The notes below the pieces were generated by a model. The model made no database searches and was not told where the DNA came from. It worked only from the letters and a program-made list of their open reading frames with translations. Source: Edaphochlamys debaryana (taxonomy: Eukaryota > Chlorophyta > Chlorophyceae > Chlamydomonadales). Taken from it: a stretch of 64,000 bases of DNA. Where the stretch lies: the NCBI GenBank assembly GCA_016858145.1, contig JAEHOE010000098.1, positions 372,001 to 436,000 on the forward strand. Reading direction: 5' to 3'. Below are positions 11,210 to 22,562 of this stretch, piece after piece. The first letter of the stretch is position 1; each line of letters begins with the position of its first letter. Made by a program: the position numbers and the translations under genes.

Positions 11210-12382
11210 TGGTGTAGTGGCAGCGGCATCGGTGGGCAGACGGGTGTGCGTGGGTCTGGACCGGTGACTGGTGACTGGCTGGGGACTGTACTTTGCAGAT
11301 TTTGCTTGACCAATTGTGGTTTCGTGTTTGGATGGGTTCTGCTGGTCGTGGCTTCTGTGTTCTGGGACTGCAGGTATGTGATTGTTGAGACGGGTGGGTG
11401 GCTGCTGCGCGGAGGCGTGGGAGCGGTGGCGGGTGCGCCTTCGGGGAGAGCACGGACCCCCAAGCGAGCAAGCGATCAGGTGCGGGATAGGAGGGAAGCT
11501 GGCTGGTGGCAATTTGGCTTGGCCGGGCGGACGGTGTAGCCAGTTGGGGGTGGTATGCGGTGGCGGGGGCATGCGGTTGCAGGGGTGGGACCGGGATACC
11601 GTAAGGTATCAGGGATGGCGGCAGGTACAACCGTACGACGTTGCCGTACGACGCTGCCCACCTGGTGGTGGTGGTGCTGCTGACGAGCTGCAGGGCAGCG
11701 GGGGTCAGCGGGCATGTGCGCTTGACGTTTGACTGGTTCTGGATGCGTTCCATCACCCCTTGATGCTGGCGGATGGGGCCTCATGTTGTGCTTTGCCTCT
11801 TGATGAGCATGTGCGCGCTATTAGTGATGTGCGGGTCATATGGCAGCAATGCCCTCGCAGGCTGATGGGGGTGGGGGCGTCAAGGGACGCGGCTGAGTCA
11901 ACGAGAGCGCGTCGTCCGGGAGGCAGGGGCAGGGCAGGAGTAGGACAAGGGAGGACATGTGGCATGAGGGGTAGGAGGGAGCAGGTAGGAGCGTGAAGGA
12001 GGGGTGCGTTGCAGCAGGACCTAGCCTGACTGTAAGGATGTGCTGTGGAGTAACCGTAATCGCAACGAGCACAGCAGGGCAGGAAGGACCAGGCAGCCGG
12101 GTACCACTGGGCGGGGATCCGGGTCTGGGCCTGTTTTCCCTTTCTCGCCATACACAACACCTCTAAACATCATAGGAAGGTCGTAGGGGTTTGGCGTTGG
12201 GTTGGCGTTTTGGACACCCTGCCCACCGTGGGTGCGCCCGGGCTGGAGACATCTGGCATGAGGGGTTACGCCATGACGCCGCGTACGTGCAGTCTCAATG
12301 GTCGCTCTGCATTACTTTTGATCTGACCACAAGTGAGTGGCAATAGAGCTATAAGCCCTCGAAAAGCAGGTCAGGGCGAAAC
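11210..12382. other. Intergenic between the ankyrin-like genes
   Basis: No gene is supported. A TGTAA word at 12031-12035 is a candidate polyadenylation signal for copy 1. A TATAAG word at 12350-12355 lies only about 28 bp before the start of copy 2, so its meaning is unclear. Confidence 0.45.
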
Positions 12383-14195
12383 ATGGAGCTTCCGCGCGAG
12401 ATGGCCTTCGTCTGGTTGCCCGAGATAGCAGCGCGTGTGGCCAGCTTCCTCCATCACAACGTCGTGGCCTGCACGCTCCGTCGTCTTAATAAGGCCAACG
12501 CGGAGACTTTTCGGGATTTCCGAACGGTGCAGCTCTCGCAGCCTGCGCCCTCAGAGGCCTTCGCGGAGCACTGGCTCTCTCCTGATGCCTGCAAAAGCCT
12601 CACGCTGCTGCAGCGGCGGGAGCTGGTGTGCCTGGTCGCGGCCAGCGGGGATGCGGCCAACCTGAAGGTCGCGATCGATGCCTCCGGGTGCACGCTCGAC
12701 GTGAGCGCGCTCGAGGCCGCTGCAGACGCGGGCTCCGTCGACTGCTGCGAGCTCCTACTCCGGATGCGGCCTTTATGGCGGGGCAAGCGGGACAGCCTGT
12801 TTGTCCGTGCCGCTAAGGGGGGGCACCGCCCGCTTTGCGAGTGGTGCCTCGCCCAAGGGTCTGAGCGGAGGTGGTGGGCTGTGGCCGCGGCTTACCGCGG
12901 CGGGCTCACGGATCTCGCCGAGCTGCTGAAACCGGCGGGGCAACCACCACTTTCCTCCTTGACCGGTCTGCTGGAGGGCGTGGCGGAGGGCTGCAGCCTG
13001 GAGCTCCTCAAACGCGTGTGGGCGGACTGGGGCGAGCCGCTCGTTCTGGCGGGAGACGAGTTCGATATGTACTCAAGCCGAGCGCTCTCCGCCGCCGTCT
13101 GCAGCCCCACGCCCGACTGGGAGGCCAAGGCCGAGTTCCTTTTCGCCAGGGGCATGCACATCGACGACGAACACTGCGCCCTCGACGCGCTTTGCCTCCC
13201 GGGCGACACGGCCCTCCCGCGCCTCGACTGGCTGCGCGCCCGGGGCTGGGACCCTGCGAAACTGAGGTGCCGCTGGACCCCGGGGCCGATCAACTTTCCG
13301 GCTGTGCGGTGGCTCTTGGCCAAGGGCGTCCCGATCTGGAATCTGCTGTCGTACTGGACATCCGGCTGCGCGGTCCCGCTGGACGTGGCGCAGTCCCTGC
13401 TTGCAGCCCGGCTGATCGAGCCGGCGGATATCGTTAAGCGCGCCCTCCAGGCGGGCGTCCAAGGTATTGAAACACTCCGCTGGATGTTTGAGGAGCACGG
13501 GGCAGACCAGGTGCTCAGCGCTGCGTGGGGCTTTGACGGCGTGGTCGCTTCGGGTGAGGCGGGGTGCGTGGAGGCCATGGCTCTGCTGCGGTCCCACGGG
13601 TGGGCCTTCGACAGCCGGGCTTGGACCCACGTGGCCCGGTCCGGCTGCGAGGCGGCGCTGGAGTGGCTGGAGGAGGTTGGCTGCCCCAAGCCGGTGAGCT
13701 GGGCGCGGAGGGCTGGGGGATGCATGCTTCCTGTGGTTACAGTGGCCGTGGGGACACTGGTGGTGCATTTCCTCTCACGGCTAGTGCTTTGGCCCCTCAC
13801 GCTCCTCACCCCGCCCCCCCTCCTGTGTGCGCCCTCTGTGCTCCCCCTTGGTCTCGCCCCCCAAGGCGGATGGCGCGCCCTACATGGAGACCGCTCGCCG
13901 GGGGGATGGACGCACGCTGCGGGTGCTGCGGCGCCTGGGGCTGCCGTGGGGCGGATCGTCAGGCCCAGCGACCGCATTCTTCCCAGAGACCCCTACGTAC
14001 GGCGCATTTGCATCCGCCGTACTTGAGAGGGTAGACGCCGACACCCTCCGCTGGATGGTGGCGGAGGGCTGCCCCGTGGACTGGGCGGCGGCGAAGGAGG
14101 CGGCCGAGGAGAGGCGGCGGGATTCGGATGACCCCTGCCCTGGGGAGGTGCTGGCGTGGATTGTGGCGGAGGCCGCCACCGAGCCGCAGGGGTAG
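12383..14195 (+). CDS. Ankyrin-like repeat protein with F-box-like N-terminus, tandem copy 2
   Basis: Two exons, 12383-13693 and 13866-14195, give 546 residues. The architecture matches copy 1: head MAFVWLPEIAARVASFL, then ankyrin-like units such as AADAGSVDCCELLLRMRPL and AAKGGHRPLCEWCLAQGSE. The single intron sits at the same place (after GCPKP) in both genes; here the acceptor is CCAAG. The first 303 bp and about 95 bp near the 3' end (14044-14137) are almost identical to copy 1 while the middle has diverged. Function is unknown beyond likely protein binding. Confidence 0.8.
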
Positions 14196-16083
14196 CGGGT
14201 GGGCCAGAGGAGATTGCCAACAGGAGGGCGTTCCCACGTACTCACATGCCTGAGCCTGCATGTACGTATTGCCCCCAACGCCCCCAACTACCGTATTCTT
14301 GCGCAAGTTTGAGGGCTGTGCGATGCTGTGTGCGCACCAAGTATCAAGCCGCAGACAGGAAGGGTACAGATGCAGCCTAACGGATGGTCTGGTTGCAGCG
14401 GCCGAGGCACCCTGGCTAGACGCCAGCGGGCGAGTGGAGACGTCGGTGTGTGGGCGGCGTGCATGGGGGCATGGGGTCACTATAGACAACGGGGCGTAGC
14501 GCCGCGGAGGCGTGGCAGCGCATTTCGTTGGCCAATGCAAAATGCCTGGGAAGCGTAGCCGCCGGGGGCATGGGGGCGGGCTAGGCATGGGACTTGTACG
14601 GCAGGTTTGCTGGCAGGGGGGTGACGTGCGTGCTACCTGACTTGAGGGCGGGGTGACCGGCACGGGGTTTGAAGATAGACAGTGGGGCCAGGAGCCGCAT
14701 GGTCGACACGGGCAGACGATATCGGTAGGCTGATGAAGCGTTATGAAGGGGATGGTGACATGGTGTCAGTGCTACGTGCAGCTGTCCCTGGCCTTGGTGG
14801 TCCATGCCTCGCCAGGGTTCGCCGCGCCCCACGCGAGCTAGCGCTGCCGCACAGGCTGTCTGGGTGTTCCCCGGGTCTTGCAGCTGAGACAACTGCGGCA
14901 GGGACGCGCCCCAGACATGCCATGTCCCCAAGCCTCCGACGCGCCTCGTACCCCCTTGCGCGCGCGGTAGTGACAGCTGCGCTGAGTTGGCAATGCAGTC
15001 TATTTGTGCAAGAGGCAACGCGTGGAGGCAGCGGGGCTGATATTTTGGACGGGCGGAAGGCGATGCTGCAGTATCTGCGAGTGCTCCATCGCTGGCCAGC
15101 GACCTGGCGCAGTTGCAAACTGTTTCGCCACCGCTCTCGGAGCTCTGCAGACCGCGAACCAGCGCCCGATAGAGCTCGACAGCGAAAAGCGACGCAGCGC
15201 AAGTTGACCGACACCTCTGCGCGGACGCGTCGCCCTGAGCTGCAGAGCACTCCTGTGTTGCCTGGAAGCTCACGGCATACTTCTGAGGTGAGCTGAAGGC
15301 GGCCTACATGAAGCTGCGCTGGGCCCAGCGCCGGGCATGCCCTCGCGCCAGCTTGGGCGCTGTGGCACGCTGTGGGAGGCTTCAGGTCTGCCGGTCTTAC
15401 TGCATAAGGCGTGGCGACCGTCCCGGGAAATGCCGCGAGCGGGCTTGTGCAAACCTCCTAGGGTTGTCGCGCGGGAAGACCTCAGGGTGTCGCAGCGCTG
15501 GCGCTGGCGCCCCTTAAACGGACTGGCGAAGGCACTAGGGCGCACGATGACATCTAGGCGGTCCTGACACACGCGCGGGTGGGGGCTCCATCGAAACATC
15601 GCTGACTGGGCACAGCGACATCTGGAGCCCAACGCGGTATCGCTTGATATCGACATCCTCGTTGATAGTCTCGCGATGCAGCCCGGCGCGCATCCCCTGT
15701 TTCAGGTCAGGCCCGATGCCAAGCCATCAGACCGTCGCGCTGACCTCCGAACACGTCGGCACGTCGCGTGCCTGATGCTTGTGACAGCTGGACGTCGGGG
15801 ACACCTTCGGCGTGCTGGCTCGTGCTGCTGGAGCCTTGTTATCAACTCCCGCTGCCCGTGCTCGACAGCCAGCCCCTAACAGACGCTTCTCCCGTCGTGT
15901 CTTCCGCCGTTGCGGCTCCACAGAATCGTGACGCAATATCCCCGGCTCCGTGGTCAACGTGGCCTGGACTGACTTGCCGAGGAGCTTGTCAGCCGCTCGC
16001 CCCAGATCCATCCCACATTTCCAAGCCGATCGAACGACAGGCCTCTCGCAAGCTCGGATCGCTATCTTGCTAAGCCAGGCGCC
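14196..16083. other. Intergenic region, no supported gene
   Basis: Open frames exist on both strands (for example 14682-15296) but show no recognisable domain or family motif. From about 14850 the base composition loses the G-run/C-run style of the introns; this may be the promoter side of the HNH gene. Confidence 0.5.
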
Positions 16084-19000
16084 ATGCACCAGCTCGCACT
16101 ACGGGCTCCGCGGGCAGTCCGCCCGGCGAGCGGCAGCACACCCCTGCCGCCCGCCGGGACACCGCCCATTTCCGGCACGAATGCTTCTTCCTGGTCGCAA
16201 CGCTGTTGTCGCAACAGCCCCCGAGCCGTAGCTGTGTCCTCATCCAACCTCTGGTCAGGATCACTGCCGGCCGGCTGCTGCTCGCAGCACGCGCCCTGCA
16301 GCGCGCATGCCGTACGGCACGGTACGGCGGGTGCGGGTGCGCTGGGCAGCGGGCCGGCCGTGCAGCTGATTCGCGTGCCCAAGGCAGGCGAGGCGGTTGC
16401 GGCGGTTGCAACCGCCGGGGCGTTGACCGTTGGTCGGTTGGTGGTTGCGGCGTGCATGCCGCCGGGGGCCAATGAGCCGGCGTCGGCGGCTCTGGGGGCA
16501 CCCTTCAGCGGCAAGCGCGCAAACCGGCGGAACAGGTGGGGCGGGATGGGATGGTGCCGGGATGGTGATCTGCGGTGACGGGGGGCACATTACCAGGGGT
16601 TGCTTGCTTCCGTTTCCAGCTTGCGTGCTGGTTCGGGCCCGTAGTGTCGGGCTGGATGGTGCCGAGATGGCGGGATGCAATCCCAGGGGTAGGACCTGCC
16701 GTAGGACGCTTCCGGTGCCGGCGCTTGCGTTGGGTTTGCACGCTGTCTGTTGGGTTTCCCCCGTTAGCGCGGCGGGTTGAGTTGCGTTCGCCTGGGCTGG
16801 GGTTTTGGGGTGTTCAGCGGGCCATGTGCAGTGTGAGGCAGTGCTTGGGGGCGTTTGAGGCACAGATGCGTTGGACGGACGGCTGCAGTGCCGGGACCCT
16901 GGGAGTGAGTCAGCCCCGCGAGTCCGTCTCCATCCCGCCGAGGCCGCACGCTCCCTCCCAAACACCCCCCCCGCGACCTGCACTGGTGCACCTTTCTCCA
17001 CCTCATCCGCCCTCACCCGCCCCCCCCCACACCCACAACCCCCCAGGCGTGCATCCAAGTCCTCCGACGGAGGCGCCTCCGGCCCCTCGGCCTCGCCCGT
17101 GACCTCCCCTGTGGGGGCGCCGTCGGCGGGGAGCGCGGGCGGCGGCGGCGCTGCCAGCGGCGGCGGCAGCGTGGCGGCGGCGGCGGCGGTGGCCACGGCA
17201 ACCACCACCGCAACCGCAACCGTTGTGGTGGCGGACTCGGGCATGGAGAGCGGCGTGGAGTCCGACTTCGAGGTGCGCACGGCAGCGGTTGGCGGTTGGA
17301 CGGTTGGCGGTTGGTGACGGTTGGGCCATGTGACCTGTGCCGGGGCGGGTTGTGTGGTCGCAAGGAGTCCGACTTCGGGGTGCAGCGCCGTACGCCGGGT
17401 TAAGGGATGTGGGTCAAAGTTGGCACAGCACGCCGCAGCACCAGCCTCCTGCTAGTGTGCTGCGATCAGCCTCAGCTTGGACGCCCAGCTTGGAAGCTCC
17501 CCACCGTTCCCCGCCCTCTCCCCTCGCATCTCTACATGCAGGGTGTGGCACGTGCGGGGAACCACATTGTGCCCTTCGCCCGCCGCTCCCCCCGGGCCCT
17601 GGTCCTGGACTGCGCCTACCGCCCCATTAACGTGTGAGCACCTGACAGGGGGGGAGGGGGGAGAGCGGTGAAGGAAAGGGGGAGTAGGGGAAGGAGCCTC
17701 GGCGGAAGCGTCAGCGATGCGGAGGGCCCCCGCTCTCTTGCGCCGCAAGCAGTGCAGCCACGCACACCTTGTCCCCATCGTGACCCCCCCCGCGCCTCAT
17801 CCCCCCCCCCAGGCTCACCTGGTACCGGGCCTTCCACTTTGAGTACTTCGGCAAGGTGGGGGGGGGGCGTGAAGGCCGGGAGAAGGGGGCTGAGGGCGGG
17901 AGGAGCGTGGATGGCGGAGGCCGGGAGGAGGGGGGCGGAGGCGGGGACTGGGCCGTGTGCGGCCCTGCGTTGATGGCAGCTCGCCGCGGGCATGGACGGT
18001 CGGAGGGGGGCAGGGACTCGACCCCTGCGCAGTGATGTGTACGCTGACTCGCATGCGCCCCTCGTCCTCCTCCCTCCCCCCTCCCTCATGGACTCTGTGG
18101 CGGTATGTACCTTCTCCGGCAATCCCACTAACAACTAGACGGTCTCCCGCTTATCAGCATCAAACACCCCCCTCCCCCCCTTCCTCTCCAAAAGGGCGAG
18201 GTCCTCGAGTACTACCCCCCGCCCGCCGTCTGCACCACGGGCTCGGGCGAGCACCCCCTGCCCGCCGTACTGCGCGTGCCCAAGTACACCGCAGACATGC
18301 AGGTACGGCACGTGTCGTACGGCGTTGTGTGTGTACGACATCTTGCGCAGCACATGAGCGGATGGAGTTTAGATTGGAACAACCTGTGGTGGCGAGGCGG
18401 CACGTGCGGCTGGGACTTTGGGCGGCGCAAGCGGCACATGGGAACCTCGATAGCAGCAGCCGAGACAAACGCAATGGACCTTGCGTGCCATACACAATCC
18501 CCCTCCATCTCCCCCCCAACCCCCCCCCAGGACCTGTGCTCCCGTGTGGCCTGCACTCGGCGGAACATCATGGTGCGGGACGGCTTCTGCTGCCAGTGAG
18601 CGGGGGGGGGGAGGGAGGGGGGGGGGGGGGTTGCCGGGGGGGTTAGGGGCCGTGGTGGTAAGCGGGCGGTGGGGCCGGGGCCGTTGGGGTTGTGGTGCGA
18701 GGTGGCTCAGGCCCCGGGGAAGACTCGTCGAGGGCGGTTGGGGCGTAGTCGCAAGCTGCAGTAGGGGTCACGGCCGCAGGGGTCAGGGGACCGGTTGCTT
18801 CTGACGTCCTCCCTCTCCCCTCCCCCTCCCCGTCCCCCCTGCCCCCCTGTCAGGTACTGCGGCTCCCGGCGCGAGCTGACCATCGACCACGTGCACCCCG
18901 TGTCCAAGGGGGGCAAGGAGACGTGGGAGAACCTGGTGGGGCGGGGTGTGGGGGTGGGGTGGGAGGGATTGGGCTGGCGTTGGAAGGGAGGAGAGAAGCA

Positions 19001-19935
19001 GGGGTCGAAGTGGGCTCGGGACTGGCAGGCAGCGGCAGGCCGCTGGCTCCCGTTTCCCGGCCCTACGGTCCCCGGCCTTCCCCCCTACCCTAGCGTCTCA
19101 GCCCCCCTGCAGTCGGACCACCCCCCTCCCCCCTTACCCTGTGTCTGATCCCCTCCCCTCCCCCCCTTCCCCCCTCCCCCCCCTGTCAGGTCACGGCCTG
19201 CATGCGGTGCAACCAGAAGAAGTCGGACCGCTCGCTGCGGGACCTGGGGTGGAAGCTCAAGCGCACGCCAAAGGTGGGGGCGGGAGGCTGGGGAGAGGGG
19301 CGGGGCGAGGAAGCGGGGCAGTGGTGCCTGGAAGCAAGATCTGCTGTATGTGGATCTGGAGAACGACAACAAGAAGCAAGGGCTCAGCAGACAACGGGCT
19401 TCATGGGGGCAGGGGAGGACGAGGTGAAGCGCACGGGGTGGTCTGGGATGGCCTTCGTGTACGACAGGGACCTGACGTATGCTGTCGCACGTACGGCAGG
19501 AGCCCACGCCGTACGAGATTGGCATCGTGGCGGGCATCTCCACGGCCGACATCCTGCGCCCGCCGCCCGAGTGGGAGGCCTACATCGCGCCGTACAAGTG
19601 AGTGGTCTAACCCGGGGTAACGGCCGAGCGGTTGGGCGGCCGGTTGGGCGGCCGGGCGGGCCTACATAATCTCTACGGAGATCGCGTGTTCTGCACGTGG
19701 GCGCTGGCGCAGGGGCAGTCGGGAGGGCTGTGGAGCCGAGACACCCGGTTGGACCGGTTGGACGTCAACAACCTGTACGGAGCTCACGGGCAGCACAGGA
19801 GGCAGCCATACGGTACGGCTGCACGGCACTTTATCCGCCTGCACTGATCCCTTCCGTGCCCCCAGGGAGCGGCTGGAGAACCACCGGCGGGCGGCGGTTG
19901 AGGCGGGCCTGTGGAACCTGATGGAGCAGGAGTGA
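16084..19935 (+). CDS. HNH endonuclease domain protein, probably plastid-targeted
   Basis: Ten exons: 16084-16535, 17047-17272, 17542-17633, 17813-17855, 18195-18302, 18531-18595, 18854-18935, 19190-19273, 19500-19597, 19866-19935, giving 439 residues. The core starts with ALVLDCAYRPINVLTWYRAF, the strand that precedes HNH domains of the plant and bacterial 5-methylcytosine-type nucleases. It continues with QYCGSRRELTIDHVHPVSKG: CxxC partners (QYC near 331, CMRC 360-363), catalytic DH at 340-341 and the final His/Asn element (ENL at 355, RCN at 364). The first 225 residues are low-complexity and Ala/Ser/Arg-rich, as in a transit peptide plus linker. The start is uncertain; ATG 16456 is in frame. 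The natural substrate is unknown. Confidence 0.85.
17362..17383 (+). repeat. Intronic copy of exon 17047-17272 end with donor
   Basis: GGAGTCCGACTTCGGGGTGC repeats GGAGTCCGACTTCGAGGTGC at 17258-17277 with one change. Confidence 0.75.
18113..18180 (+). repeat. Dispersed intronic repeat, copy A (shared with 53548-53611)
   Basis: In the HNH intron before exon 18195. It begins TCTCCGGCAATCCCACTA and includes CTAGACGGTCTCCCGCTTAT, then CAGCATCAAACACCCC. The same sequence, with a few changes, lies at the same distance from an acceptor in the alpha/beta hydrolase gene. A more diverged version may lie at 28766-28840. Confidence 0.9.
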
Positions 19936-22562
19936 GCGGGGCCCAGCGCCTGGGCCCGACCCGGGCCCACTGCGGGCCTGTGCTGGGCCTGTGGCAGGCC
20001 CCGGAGAGCATGGCGCGGGAGGAGGGGCGGCGAGCGGCGGGGGAGCGACGGAGGGGCCTAACCGGCGCACAGAGGGAGGGATACGCAGGAGGATTACCTG
20101 CGCTCTAGGGAACGGAGCGCCAGAGGGAACGGAGCGAGGCAGGAGCGGGAGCGAGCGGGGCCGGGCTGTGCTGCCTCCCGCCCTTCCCACATGCGGAATG
20201 GCAGGAAGGCGGGGGAGGCCGGAAGGCGCAGCCGGATGGAGAGCAGCGGGGAGCCGGTGCGGCCGCCTGGCACCCGGGAGCGATGCAGGAGCGGGAGCAG
20301 GAGAGGGGCGTCGTCGGGGTGGAAGGCAGGGTCGGGGTGAGCTCACGCGCTGGGACTTGCACCCTCCCCCTGCGCATGGGGAGACCGGTACCAGCGCGGA
20401 CAGCGGCCGAGGCAGGGAGCATAGGCGCGACGCCTCCCCCACACTTGGGGCGGGGACTGATAGGGTTGGGGAATGCCATGGGGGGGCTGGGGCCAGAGAG
20501 AGACGGATGGCAGTGGAGTGCGTGTGGCTGCCGGGCCCACACTGGGGGAGGTGGGTCTGGCGTGCGCGGGCGCGTGGGTCGGACGGGAGGGGCCGGACCC
20601 ATCCCCCCGCGGCCGTGTCCACGGGGTATGCAAGTTTGTGTTTTGTTGTTGGCGGAGTGTCCCTGTACGATTGTCCCGTGGTGTACCGTACCCGTGCTTG
20701 AGGCTGCGCCCAGAGCTGCTGGTGCCGCCCGCGTGCTGTGCCGTGCCGTACCTTGGGTGACGTGGCGTGTGCAGTACGGTGGTGGACCGGCTTGCCTGTG
20801 CGGGCGGACAGCGCTTTGGGGGCTTTGTATATCTGCTAGAGAACAAGCTTTGTGAGAGCTTGTGAGCTTTGTGGGCTCTGGGTTCCTGGGCAATGCGGCT
20901 TAGCCCCCTATCGCAAGAGAAGACAAGTAACAGGGGCGACCGAAGCCCTAGCCATGGTCCGAGAGTCGTGATACGAGGGGCAACAGTACCATAGCAGCTG
21001 TGCTTTTATATGCACGCTCTGACCCTCCGCGTCTAGGTGTGTGGCAATAGGGCCGTGTGTGCGTGCTGCTGTACGGATGTACGGATAGAGGAACGAAGAC
21101 GTGTGGCCCAGGGGTGCAAGCGCGCCAGTTTTGTTGCGTGTGGGCTCGCCACGGTCCGGGCGGGCGGTCTGTTGTCAGCTCGTTGCGGGTTGAGACGGCC
21201 AAGGTGGGCACCAACTGAACAACGATTGTGTGCATGTGAGTCAAACGAGTTGCTTTGGGGCTCCTGACTTGGGCGCGGGGCCTGCGGGTGTGGATGTGCA
21301 CAGAAGGGGCGGGGCTTGCTCGAGGCCCGCCCGTGTGTCGACGGTCCGTGCGTGTGTCCGTGCCTGTAGAGATGATGTATTGTACGCTGTACGTCGCGCG
21401 TACGTGTATCTGTCGTGGCAGCGCCAAGGATGGGGTGTCGTGCTGTTGAGCTGTACCCGTCCCGTTATCTGTACGATTAGCCGTGTATGGGGAAGGAGAC
21501 TGGCATGAGTGCGATTGACGTTTGCCGAGGGCGGATTGGGCGGGGCGGGCAGGTTGGGCGGGAGGTACTGGCGTGGCAACGAGGGCGCGCGGCGCGGCAG
21601 GGGCCGCCTGGACGGAACGGGCCGACAAGTGCTGGGGTGGCGCATGAATGCGCCCCTGTAAGCAGCCGTCGGGTAGTGCTCGTGTCGTCGTTTGGCCTGC
21701 TCCCCCTGTGCTGTCACCGTATCTGCAGGCCCCAGCCACGGGCAGCAACCTGCAGCTAGCTAGCCGGTCTGGCCCCCCAGAGTGAAGCCCGCCCACAGGA
21801 CCAGATGGGTACCTTCGGCATTGGGGGAGTCCTATGCCCGCAGGGGCCGTTCAGCGTAGTCCGGACGACATCGAAGGGGGATGCAGCTGGACGCAGCTAG
21901 GCTGTGCGCAAGCGCAACGCAACAGAACGAGGGAGAGGCCGAGCGACATGCAAGAACAAGCAGCAGCACGGGGGATCCTGTGTGGGTGGGGTGGAGACAG
22001 CAGAGACGTTGCCCTTGAAACTGTGCTGTGGGCAGCCCTCGACTGCCTCGAGACCGGGAAGGACGAGGCCCGAGTGCTGCTGGCAGCGGCTGTGCGCAGC
22101 TTTCGGCGCATTGAGGACGCAGCTCACGAAGGGGCTAGGCGCATCCAAATGACGCTGCAGGCTCGTCAGCCCGGTCTGGCAGCGCAGCCACCGGTCCACC
22201 AGACACCAGTGGGGCACTGGGCGATGAAGACGCGTTCGAGCACCTTACCCTATGCAGCACAGCCGCGAAGGCGACGGGAGCTAGTTAGTTGCGTGTCCGC
22301 TGGTAGGTCAGAAGGCGGCCGAGAAGGCCGGGGAGCCAGGGGGCTGGGTTTGGATCGTGCCAGTTTCGGCACGCGCTGCGTTCCATATGGACACTGTCGG
22401 CCACTACAAGTGCTTTCCTTGCAGCAACCAATACCGCATACATATGGCGTAAGCGACTGCGAGTCCCGACAATCAATCACAGCCTTCTTTCGGCGTGGGA
22501 ACGATGGCTGTTTAAGCGCCCACTTGCGCTCAGTTTAGCTAGATCACAGAGCACTAGGGACA
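19936..22562. other. Intergenic region with one dispersed repeat
   Basis: No gene is supported. It starts with the GC-rich 3' flank of the HNH gene, followed from about 20800 by sequence of lower GC. Copy 1 of a dispersed repeat lies at 21825-21912. An open frame from about 21834 to 22538 (234 codons) overlaps that repeat and has no recognisable domain. Confidence 0.5.
21825..21912 (+). repeat. Dispersed intergenic repeat DR1, copy 1
   Basis: Contains GCAGGGGCCGTTCAGCGTAG, TCCGGACGAC and GATGCAGCTGGACGCAGCTA. It matches 30661-30747 (+) closely and 60180-60236 (-) in part. This suggests a transposable-element remnant or a conserved non-coding unit. Confidence 0.85.

Noticed and set aside
14682..15296. 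Overlapping open frames of about 200 codons on both strands
   Set aside because: Both strands are open over the same bases, neither shows a family motif, and splice-site patterns seen in real genes are absent.
21834..22538. 234-codon open frame upstream of the PPR-like gene
   Set aside because: Its start overlaps the dispersed repeat DR1. Part of it (ALETVLWAALDCLETGKDEA region) could be helical, but no homologue is recognised, so it was not called.
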